Assembly (NCBI GenBank): GCA_045630765.1
Contig: JAZQTM010000036.1
Coordinates: forward strand, 1-7,518
Direction of reading: 5' to 3'
From: RGIG3009 sp045630765
GTDB lineage: Bacteria; Bacillota; Clostridia; Oscillospirales; Acutalibacteraceae
DNA length: 7,518 nt
Made by a program: the position numbers and the translations under genes. Each line of letters opens with the position of its first letter. Position 1 is the first letter of the stretch. Under the pieces are notes generated by a model. The model made no database searches. It had not been told where the DNA came from and was given only the letters and a program-made list of their open reading frames with translations. This document shows positions 1 through 5,287 of this stretch, piece after piece.

Positions 1-21
1 CTGATCACTAAATAAACGAAA

Positions 22-969
22 TCAACTCACCACATGGGTCGGCGTACCGTTCAAAAAGTTCCTGATATTATCCGCGACGATCCCCATCAGCCGTTGACGG
101 GTCTCCAGCGGCGCCCACGCCACGTGCGGCGTGATGATACAGTTTTTCGCACCGAGCAACGGACAATCCGCCGCCATCGGCTCGGTATGCAACACGTCCA
201 CCGCCGCACCGCCGAGTTTTTCGGATTCCAGCGCCTCACGAAGCGCCGCCTCGTCCACGATCGGTCCGCGCGCCGTGTTGATCAACCACGCACCGTCTTT
301 CATCCGTGCAAACGCACGGCTGTCAAACAAATGCTTTGTCTGCTCGTTCAGCGGGCAATGCACCGATAGGATATCCGACTCGGCAAGCAGCTCCTCAAAC
401 GTCACAAACCGCACACCCTCCGCTTCGCGCGGGGTACGCGTGTAACACAACACCGACAAACCGAACGCTTTGGCGATCCGAATCACCGCTTTGGCAATGC
501 TGCCGTACCCGATCACACCCAGCGTTTTACCGCAAATCTCGGTCATCGGATACCGAAACGGCGAAAACACGTCACTGCGTACCCAGTCACCCGCCTGCAC
601 CAAATCGTTATACTCGGCAACGCGATTTGCCAGTTCCAAGATCAGCGCAAAGGTATGCTGCGCCACCGCATCGGTGGAATAACTGCCCGCGTTGCACACC
701 GTAATTCCGCGCTCGCGCGCCGCAGCAATATCAATGTTATTATATCCCGTGGCAAACACCCCGATATAGTTAAGGTTGGGTGCCGCCGCCATCACTTCGG
801 CAGTCATCAGTGCCTTGTTGCACAGCACGGCATCGGCATCCGCCACACGCGCCGCCAACTCCTTATGATCGGTCAACGGGTAAAACGTGACGTCGCCGAG
901 CGCCGTCAGTTTCGTTTCATCCAAATCACCGATGGAGATGGTTTTCCAATCGGGTATTACAATTTTCAC
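22..969 (-). CDS. D-2-hydroxyacid dehydrogenase (NAD(P)-dependent, glycerate/hydroxypyruvate reductase-like)
   Basis: Cytoplasmic oxidoreductase expected to interconvert a 2-oxoacid and a D-2-hydroxyacid; the exact substrate is not determinable. Numbered from the GTG at 969 (315 aa, usual family length), the Rossmann motif GVIGYGSIAKA gives Gly154, Gly156 and Ala159. The family's catalytic set is intact: Arg234 (NTARGPIVDE), Glu263 (HTEP) and His282 (TPHVAWAP). After the second Rossmann strand the sequence is CYTRTP, with Arg178 where strictly NAD-dependent members usually carry Asp, so NADP(H) use is possible (inference). Start choice: the longer GTG at 978 lies inside the ribosome binding site AGGTGATC (980-973). 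The in-frame GTG at 969 has the right spacing and gives the typical N-terminus MKIVIPD. It is transcribed away from the AtuA-like operon and shares its promoter region. Confidence is high for the family, low for the substrate. Confidence 0.93.
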   Translation of the reverse strand: MKIVIPDWKTISIGDLDETKLTALGDVTFYPLTDHKELAARVADADAVLCNKALMTAEVMAAAPNLNYIGVFATGYNNIDIAAARERGITVCNAGSYSTDAVAQHTFALILELANRVAEYNDLVQAGDWVRSDVFSPFRYPMTEICGKTLGVIGYGSIAKAVIRIAKAFGLSVLCYTRTPREAEGVRFVTFEELLAESDILSVHCPLNEQTKHLFDSRAFARMKDGAWLINTARGPIVDEAALREALESEKLGGAAVDVLHTEPMAADCPLLGAKNCIITPHVAWAPLETRQRLMGIVADNIRNFLNGTPTHVVS

Positions 970-972
970 ATC

Positions 973-980
973 GATCACCT
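973..980 (-). promoter_or_regulatory. Ribosome binding site that fixes the dehydrogenase start
   Basis: On the minus strand the bases read AGGTGATC, an 8-base match to the complement of the 16S rRNA 3' end. It overlaps the in-frame GTG at 978-976, so that codon cannot be the start. The next in-frame GTG (969-967) is correctly spaced. An ATG at 971-969 is out of frame. Confidence 0.75.
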
Positions 981-1002
981 ACACATTTCTGTCGTTATAT
1001 TA

Positions 1003-1031
1003 ACTATATCATTTTTACCGTTTCTTTTCAA
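1003..1031 (-). promoter_or_regulatory. Sigma-A promoter of the hydroxyacid dehydrogenase
   Basis: Read on the minus strand: -35 TTGAAA (1031-1026), a 17-base spacer, and -10 TATAGT (1008-1003). Transcription should start near 996, leaving a leader of about 27 bases before the GTG at 969. The -35 box lies 18 bases from that of the divergent AtuA-like promoter. Confidence 0.75.
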
Positions 1032-1040
1032 GATATATCT
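1031..1040. promoter_or_regulatory. Perfect 10-bp palindrome between the divergent promoters (candidate operator)
   Basis: AGATATATCT is its own reverse complement. It lies between the two outward-facing -35 boxes (1026-1031 and 1050-1055) and overlaps the leftward one by one base. The position would let one dimeric regulator act on both promoters. Short A/T palindromes also occur by chance, so the operator role is inference. Confidence 0.4.
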
Positions 1041-1049
1041 CAATCCCCC

Positions 1050-1078
1050 TTGACAAACCCGAAGAAAACACGTATACT
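1050..1078 (+). promoter_or_regulatory. Sigma-A promoter of the AtuA-like/DUF4387 operon
   Basis: Consensus -35 TTGACA (1050-1055), a 17-base spacer, and -10 TATACT (1073-1078). Start of transcription is predicted near 1085, inside the palindrome at 1082-1097. A promoter this close to consensus, with an operator-like element on its start site, suggests a strong promoter held by a repressor. Confidence 0.85.
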
Positions 1079-1081
1079 CAT

Positions 1082-1122
1082 ACTTGATATAACAAGTTAT
1101 GTCAAGTTATATAAAGTTTATA
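1082..1122. promoter_or_regulatory. Operator-like palindrome with 10-bp phased repeats
   Basis: Positions 1082-1097 read ACTTGATATAACAAGT, matching its reverse complement at 14 of 16 positions. Next come AAGTT cores at 1094, 1104 and 1114, exactly one helical turn apart; the first two are in the 8-base direct repeat CAAGTTAT (1093-1100 and 1103-1110). The element covers the predicted start site and the leader. TTG-N6-CAA with an A/T centre resembles operators known for HutC-type GntR regulators such as TreR (TTGTATATACAA), and a GntR/HutC gene lies at 4364. The regulator assignment is inference. Confidence 0.6.
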
Positions 1123-1140
1123 AAAAAGGAGATTGGCAAT

Positions 1141-2511
1141 ATGGCAAAGGATACCATTCGCATCATTTCCCCGAACGGCCATTTGGGCTTTGCACCGACC
1201 AAGGAAGAAAGTTTTTATCTCGGCGCCGCCACCAAGCCCGACTACTATTGCTGTGACAGCGGCAGTGACGACATCGGTCCGGTGCCGCTGGGCGCTGACA
1301 AGTGCGCCAGCCATCCGGCACACCAGTATCACGACTTGGAGTTGATGCTGCTCAAAGCGCGCGAGCAAGGCGTTCCGATGATTATCGGTTCAGCAGGTGA
1401 CACGGGCACCAACAGCCGCGTGGATATGTACGTCGGTTTCATTAAGGATATGGCGAAAAAACACAATCTGCCGCCGTTCAAACTGGCATACTTCTATTCC
1501 GAGGTTGACAAGGAATATCTGCGCAATAAGATGAACAACGGCGAGAAGATCGAGGGTCTGGACGGCCGTACCGATCTGACCATCGAAGAACTCGACAAGA
1601 CCGAGCGCATCGTTGCCGTGGCGGGTGTTCACCCGTTCATCAAGGCACTTGAGATGGGCGCGGACGTCATCATCGGCGGTCGTACCTCCGACGCGTGCGT
1701 GTTCGCGGCTCCCGCGATCTACGAGGGTATTCCGGAGAATATGGCATACTACACCGGCAAGGTGTTGGAATGCGCTTCGTTCTGCTGCGAGCCGTACGGC
1801 GCTAAAGAAAGCGTTATCGGTACGGTCACCAAGGACGACGTTAAAGTTACCGCTATGGCGCCGTTCCAAAGATGCACCCCCGCTTCCGTCGCAGGTCACG
1901 CGATGTACGAGCGTACCAACCCGTATTATGAGTACGTGGCGGGCGGTATGATGGATATGAGCAACTGCGTATACGAGCAGTTTGACGACAAGACCTGCCG
2001 CATCACCGGCGCCGAGTTCGTGCCGATCGAAGGCAGAATCAAGGTAAAACTCGAAGGCTCCGGTTTCGTGGGTTATCGGTATATGGGTATGGCGGGTATC
2101 CGCGATCCGTACACCATCCAGAACATCGACAAGGTGTTGGAATGGGCAAAATCGCAGGTGAAAGAGCGCCGTCCCGACGACTGGTATGAACTGAGCTACC
2201 GCGTATTCGGTAAGAACGGCGTTATGGGCGATTTAGAGCCTGTCAAGGAAACCAAATCGCACGAACTGCTCGTCGTGGTCGAAGGCGTTGCCAAGACGAA
2301 AGAAGTCGCCGAAGAAGTGGCGCTCGTCGGTACTCGTCAGATCTTCTACGCACGTTTGCCGGAAGTAAAAGGTACCGCCGGTACCGCCGCGTTCGTTATG
2401 GACGAGGTCGTGGAGATGTCCGCCGCCTACACCTGGACGATGGACCACACCGTGGAAGTGGACGATCCGCTCGAACTCTTCCCCATTACAATGATTGAGA
2501 TTGGAGAATAA
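1141..2511 (+). CDS. AtuA-family (DUF1446) protein
   Basis: A 456-residue soluble protein of the acyclic terpene utilization AtuA family, whose biochemical reaction is not established. Motifs seen: GSAGDTGTNSRVD (83-95), ADVIIGGRTSDACVFAAPAI (174-193, the most conserved family block) and the segment around SVAGHAMYERTNPYY (249-263). The C-terminal region from about 350 contains GTAGTAAF (410-417) and HTVEVDDPLELFPI (436-449), as in the family's C-terminal part. There are ten or more cysteines, including adjacent pairs at 37-38 and 215-216. Start: ATG 1141 follows AAGGAG (1127-1132) with an 8-base gap. The longer frame from ATG 1099 starts inside the operator region without a ribosome binding site. 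It is the first gene of an operon with the DUF4387 gene three bases downstream. No terpene-pathway carboxylase or ligase is present in the window. Confidence 0.88.
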   Translation: MAKDTIRIISPNGHLGFAPTKEESFYLGAATKPDYYCCDSGSDDIGPVPLGADKCASHPAHQYHDLELMLLKAREQGVPMIIGSAGDTGTNSRVDMYVGFIKDMAKKHNLPPFKLAYFYSEVDKEYLRNKMNNGEKIEGLDGRTDLTIEELDKTERIVAVAGVHPFIKALEMGADVIIGGRTSDACVFAAPAIYEGIPENMAYYTGKVLECASFCCEPYGAKESVIGTVTKDDVKVTAMAPFQRCTPASVAGHAMYERTNPYYEYVAGGMMDMSNCVYEQFDDKTCRITGAEFVPIEGRIKVKLEGSGFVGYRYMGMAGIRDPYTIQNIDKVLEWAKSQVKERRPDDWYELSYRVFGKNGVMGDLEPVKETKSHELLVVVEGVAKTKEVAEEVALVGTRQIFYARLPEVKGTAGTAAFVMDEVVEMSAAYTWTMDHTVEVDDPLELFPITMIEIGE

Positions 2512-2514
2512 ACG

Positions 2515-2841
2515 ATGGCTACGAAAAAATTGGTTGATTTAGCAAAAACCATTCGCAGTAAGAACGCGGGTACCGACCGCATCACCTTCGACATTATTTT
2601 CCGTGAAAAAGAAAACTATGAACTGGTGAAAAACTCGGGCGCGCTCACCAAAGAAACCGTTTGTCAGTTGTACGGCATTCCCGAGAGCCGCGTTGCGGAT
2701 TTCGTTGAATTTGACCCCGCGCTCGCGATCAAATTCACCATCAACCGTTTAAGACCCTCCGGCTCGTTCGGTGAGGGTGACGTATTCGGTTGCCAGCAAT
2801 ATCCGCCGCTGTACGATATCGAGATCCCCGTAGAAGACTAA
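2515..2841 (+). CDS. DUF4387 domain-containing protein
   Basis: A 108-residue single-domain protein with no signal peptide or membrane segment. The family hallmarks are all present: IRSKNAG (13-19), FDIIF (25-29), LYGIPESRV (52-60), FDPALAIKFTINR (66-78) and the glycine-rich end SGSFGEGDVFGCQQYPPL (82-99). DUF4387 proteins are known to be encoded next to, or fused to, AtuA/DUF1446 proteins; here the gene starts three bases after the AtuA-like stop, using GGAGA inside the end of that gene. Tight coupling implies equal synthesis and probably a complex of the two proteins (inference). Its own function is unknown. A strong terminator follows directly. Confidence 0.9.
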   Translation: MATKKLVDLAKTIRSKNAGTDRITFDIIFREKENYELVKNSGALTKETVCQLYGIPESRVADFVEFDPALAIKFTINRLRPSGSFGEGDVFGCQQYPPLYDIEIPVED

Positions 2842-2845
2842 TGAC

Positions 2846-2877
2846 AAAGGGCGGCAGCTTTTCCGCTGCCGCCCTTT
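2846..2877 (+). terminator. Rho-independent terminator of the AtuA-like/DUF4387 operon
   Basis: A perfect 13-bp stem (2846-2858 with 2865-2877, core GGGCGGCAGC) closes a 6-base loop, and the downstream arm runs into TTTCTTTAT. It lies five bases after the DUF4387 stop, so the next gene needs its own promoter. The A/T ends of the stem would also allow termination from the other strand. Confidence 0.92.
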
Positions 2878-2882
2878 CTTTA

Positions 2883-2911
2883 TTGCAAAAACCGTCACAG
2901 TCTGTTATGAT
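2883..2911 (+). promoter_or_regulatory. Promoter of the symporter gene
   Basis: -35 TTGCAA (2883-2888), a 17-base spacer, and -10 TATGAT (2906-2911) preceded by TGT (2903-2905), an extended -10. Expected transcription start is about 2917-2919, at the very beginning of the ribosome binding site, giving a leader of only about 15 bases. Confidence 0.65.
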
Positions 2912-2915
2912 AGCC

Positions 2916-2926
2916 AAAGGAGGTGA
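2916..2926 (+). promoter_or_regulatory. Full-length ribosome binding site that fixes a TTG start
   Basis: AAAGGAGGTGA matches the complement of the 16S rRNA 3' end over 11 bases. GGAGG ends eight bases before TTG 2932. The longer reading from GTG 2923 would start inside this site and is therefore excluded. Confidence 0.8.
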
Positions 2927-2931
2927 GCCCG

Positions 2932-4305
2932 TTGCAAGCAGGACATTTGATCGGTATCGGTATCACGCTTACCATTATCGTGTTATTAAGCGTGTTTTCC
3001 GGAAAACTCACACGCCCCGATAAGGGGATGCGTTCGTGGGGTGTATTCGGTGCGATCACCGGCACGCTGGTGGGCGGCTCGTCCACTGTCGGCACGGCAC
3101 AACTCGCCTTCCGTTACGGTATGAGCGCGTGGTGGTTTACGCTTGGCGGCGGTATCGCGTGTTTGGTGCTCGCCTTGTTCTTTGTCAAACCCTTCCGCCA
3201 AAGCGGTTGCCGCACGCTGACAGGTATCGTTCGTCGCGAATACGGCGAACGCATCGGCATCACCGCCGCTATCTTGTCCTCCACGGGTAATTTCATCAAC
3301 ATCATTTCCCAACTCATCGCCGCCACCGCTATCCTTGCGGTATTTTGGCCGCAACTACCTCAAACGCTGTCGTTACTTGTCAGCGCCGCGTTTATGATCG
3401 TGTATATCGTGTTCGGCGGCACCAAAGGAAGCGCCGTCACGGGCCTGTTCAAAATGCTGCTGTTATACGCGACGATGGTCGTGTGCGGCGTCTTGGTACT
3501 GGTGTTCACAAACGGCATCGGCGGATTTACCGCACTTGTCAGCGAGTTATCCGCCTCCACGGGTGTCCCTCTCCACAGCCCGTTTGCCCGCGGCGCGGGC
3601 ACCGATCTCGGCGCGTGTTTATCGCTCATACTCGGTGTGGTCACCACACAAGCTTACGCGCAACCCATCTTTATGGCAAACAGTACGAAAGAAGCCAAAA
3701 AAGGCGCGTTGCTCAGCGCGTTGCTTATTCCTTCGGTGGGTATCGGCGGTATTTTGGTCGGCTTGTATATGCGTTCGGCGCATCCGAACATCATCGCCAA
3801 AACCGCACTCACCTCGTTTGTGTTAGAGTATTTTCCGCCCCTCGTCGGCGGTATCATATTAGGCGCTCTGTTTATCGCCGTCGTCGGCACGGGCGCCGGG
3901 CTTGCCCTCGGCATCTCCGCGGTGATCCGCAACGATATTCTCCCCCGCTTTCAAAAATTCAAGTCGGCAAACGGTACGCTGATCGAGCGCGTCTGCATCG
4001 TCGTGCTGTTGCTGGCAGCCGTCCCACTCTCCGGCGGCAAACTCGGTGATACGATCCTTTCATTCGCGTTTTTGTCTATGGGACTGCGCGGCGCTACCCT
4101 CCTGTTACCGTTATGCGGCGCCTTGTGGTTGTCGGGAAAAGTCGAGCGCCCGTTCGTGATGGCAGCGATCGTTCTCGGTCCCGCCACCGTCGCGGTATTC
4201 GGCGTTTGGAACGTGTTACCGTTTGATCCGTTGTTTGCGGGCGTGCTCGCCGCCACCGCCGCTATGATACCGGGGTATTTCACGGGTCGCCGCGCTCGTC
4301 TTTAA
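2932..4305 (+). CDS. Sodium:solute symporter (SSS) family permease
   Basis: A 457-residue integral membrane protein with roughly 12-13 hydrophobic helices, fitting a LeuT-fold, cation-coupled uptake permease. The first conserved helix carries GTLVGGSSTVGTAQLAFRYG (44-63), the equivalent of the family's broken TM1. The stretch GTGAGLALGISAVIRNDIL (319-337) matches the family's TADSxLLAASSVxxRDIY-type motif around the Na2 sodium site. There Ser329 is kept but the next hydroxyl position is Ala330, so sodium coupling may differ. The substrate is unknown; family members carry sugars, amino acids, carboxylates and vitamins. It starts at TTG 2932, as set by the 11-base ribosome binding site. It sits between the AtuA-like operon and a GntR regulator, with no terminator before the latter, so the two may be co-transcribed. 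Family confidence is good, substrate none. Confidence 0.85.
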   Translation: MQAGHLIGIGITLTIIVLLSVFSGKLTRPDKGMRSWGVFGAITGTLVGGSSTVGTAQLAFRYGMSAWWFTLGGGIACLVLALFFVKPFRQSGCRTLTGIVRREYGERIGITAAILSSTGNFINIISQLIAATAILAVFWPQLPQTLSLLVSAAFMIVYIVFGGTKGSAVTGLFKMLLLYATMVVCGVLVLVFTNGIGGFTALVSELSASTGVPLHSPFARGAGTDLGACLSLILGVVTTQAYAQPIFMANSTKEAKKGALLSALLIPSVGIGGILVGLYMRSAHPNIIAKTALTSFVLEYFPPLVGGIILGALFIAVVGTGAGLALGISAVIRNDILPRFQKFKSANGTLIERVCIVVLLLAAVPLSGGKLGDTILSFAFLSMGLRGATLLLPLCGALWLSGKVERPFVMAAIVLGPATVAVFGVWNVLPFDPLFAGVLAATAAMIPGYFTGRRARL

Positions 4306-4308
4306 CGC

Positions 4309-4337
4309 TTGCTTCTGTTGTTATCTTATGGTATACT
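4309..4337 (+). promoter_or_regulatory. Promoter of the GntR-family regulator gene
   Basis: -35 TTGCTT (4309-4314), a 17-base spacer, and -10 TATACT (4332-4337), beginning three bases after the symporter stop. The spacer contains TTGTTAT (4318-4324), identical to a half-site of the reverse-complemented palindrome at 1082-1097. This could mean autoregulation but is only seven bases. Confidence 0.65.
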
Positions 4338-4363
4338 AAACGGTATCGGAAAGGGGGATACGT

Positions 4364-5101
4364 ATGATCGTTCACGATGCCAAAACACCGTTATATATGC
4401 AGGTGAAAGATTCTTTGGAAAAACGCATTGTTACGGGCGTATATCCCAAAGGGACCAAGATTCCGTCCGAGAAAATGCTGTGTGAAGAATTCGGTGTCAG
4501 CCGTATCACCATCCGTCAAGCGTTGGATCTGCTGGAAGCCGTCGGGCTTACCACGCCCGTACACGGTAAGGGAACGTTTGTCAATACCAACAAGCTGGAT
4601 TCACCGTTACAAAAAATCCGCTCGTTCAGCGAAATGTTGTCGGGCAAAGGGTATCACGGATACACCAAGATCGACCTCTACGACACACAGCCCGCCACCG
4701 CGGGTGAGCGGTTACAATACGGCTGGGAGGATGAAGTGGTATCCCATCTGCATTTAACGGGCTTTTCCGCGGGCGACCCCATCGTCGTCTATCAGTCAAC
4801 GATTTGCGCCCCGTTTGGTGAGCAGATGCACGCGCAAGCCGTGGAACTGGAAAAAGACGGTATCCCGTTCTCCACGTTTGATTTGTATGCCCTTGCGGGA
4901 ATTGAAATCGGGGACATCCGTCAACAGGTTATGGCGGTCAACGCGTCCGAGGAGATCGCGGCGCACTTGCAGCTTCCCGTCGGCGCGGCGGTGTTGGTGC
5001 TGGATTCCGTGATCACCGATAAAGCGGGGCAAAACGTCGAGCATAAACTCGCCTACTACCGCACCGACAAGTATTCCTTCACCCTCCACCGCGAGTTTTA
5101 G
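4364..5101 (+). CDS. GntR-family transcriptional regulator, HutC type (UTRA domain)
   Basis: A 245-residue cytoplasmic DNA-binding regulator with the standard two-domain build and length. The N-terminal winged helix-turn-helix (about 8-75) has PLYMQVKDSLEKRI, then GTKIPSEKMLCEEFGVSRITIRQAL (30-54), with the recognition helix at SRITIRQAL, and the wing HGKGTFV (67-73). The UTRA ligand-binding domain (about 85-243) shows SFSEMLSGKGY (88-97) and ends in HKLAYYRTDKYSF (227-239), as in HutC/FarR/NagR-type proteins, which bind small sugars or acids. ATG 4364 follows AAGGGGG (4351-4357). It has its own promoter in the gap after the symporter gene and is closed by a terminator. Plausible targets are the palindromes at 1031-1040 and 1082-1097, or the downstream glycosidase promoter; the ligand is unknown. 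Confidence 0.92.
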   Translation: MIVHDAKTPLYMQVKDSLEKRIVTGVYPKGTKIPSEKMLCEEFGVSRITIRQALDLLEAVGLTTPVHGKGTFVNTNKLDSPLQKIRSFSEMLSGKGYHGYTKIDLYDTQPATAGERLQYGWEDEVVSHLHLTGFSAGDPIVVYQSTICAPFGEQMHAQAVELEKDGIPFSTFDLYALAGIEIGDIRQQVMAVNASEEIAAHLQLPVGAAVLVLDSVITDKAGQNVEHKLAYYRTDKYSFTLHREF

Positions 5102-5143
5102 TTTCGATTTGTTTCTGCGACGCGGCAAATTCAGATTCTACAT

Positions 5144-5173
5144 GCGGGGTGGCAATACGCCACCCCGCTTTTT
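5144..5173 (+). terminator. Rho-independent terminator after the GntR gene
   Basis: A perfect 10-bp stem GCGGGGTGGC (5144-5153) with its complement (5159-5168), a 5-base loop and TTTTT (5169-5173). It separates the regulator from the glycosidase gene, which has its own promoter. Confidence 0.92.
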
Positions 5174-5217
5174 GCTGCCATTCACGAAATCTCCCTGCAA
5201 AAAAGCGCGTAAAATGA

Positions 5218-5246
5218 TTGCAATTCGTAATTCCCTGATATATAAT
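5218..5246 (+). promoter_or_regulatory. Promoter of the family 3 glycosidase gene
   Basis: -35 TTGCAA (5218-5223), a 17-base spacer, and consensus -10 TATAAT (5241-5246). The -35 lies in the 8-bp palindrome ATTGCAAT (5217-5224), too short to call an operator. Transcription should start near 5253, about 35 bases before the ATG. Confidence 0.8.
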
Positions 5247-5287
5247 GAGGGGGAAAACAACCATCGGTTGCAAAGGAGGAACATCAT

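Noticed and set aside
34..369. Plus-strand frames over the hydroxyacid dehydrogenase
   Set aside because: The minus strand encodes a full dehydrogenase with cofactor and catalytic residues; the plus frames are Arg-rich shadows.
1099..1140. ATG 1099 as start of the AtuA-like protein (14 extra residues)
   Set aside because: It lies in the operator and repeat region without a Shine-Dalgarno sequence, whereas ATG 1141 has AAGGAG at good spacing and gives the expected N-terminus.
1390..1899. A 169-codon antisense frame inside the AtuA-like gene
   Set aside because: A shadow of the coding strand, with low-complexity His/Arg-rich translation and no promoter or ribosome site.
3345..4049. A 234-codon open frame overlapping the symporter gene, on the same strand in another frame
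   Set aside because: Its translation is arginine- and histidine-rich with no recognisable domain. It lies wholly within the symporter gene, which has membrane helices and family motifs, so it is a composition shadow.
5217..5224. ATTGCAAT palindrome on the glycosidase -35 box as a GntR operator
   Set aside because: Eight bases of palindrome on a TTGCAA hexamer is easily chance, and it does not resemble the larger palindrome at 1082-1097.
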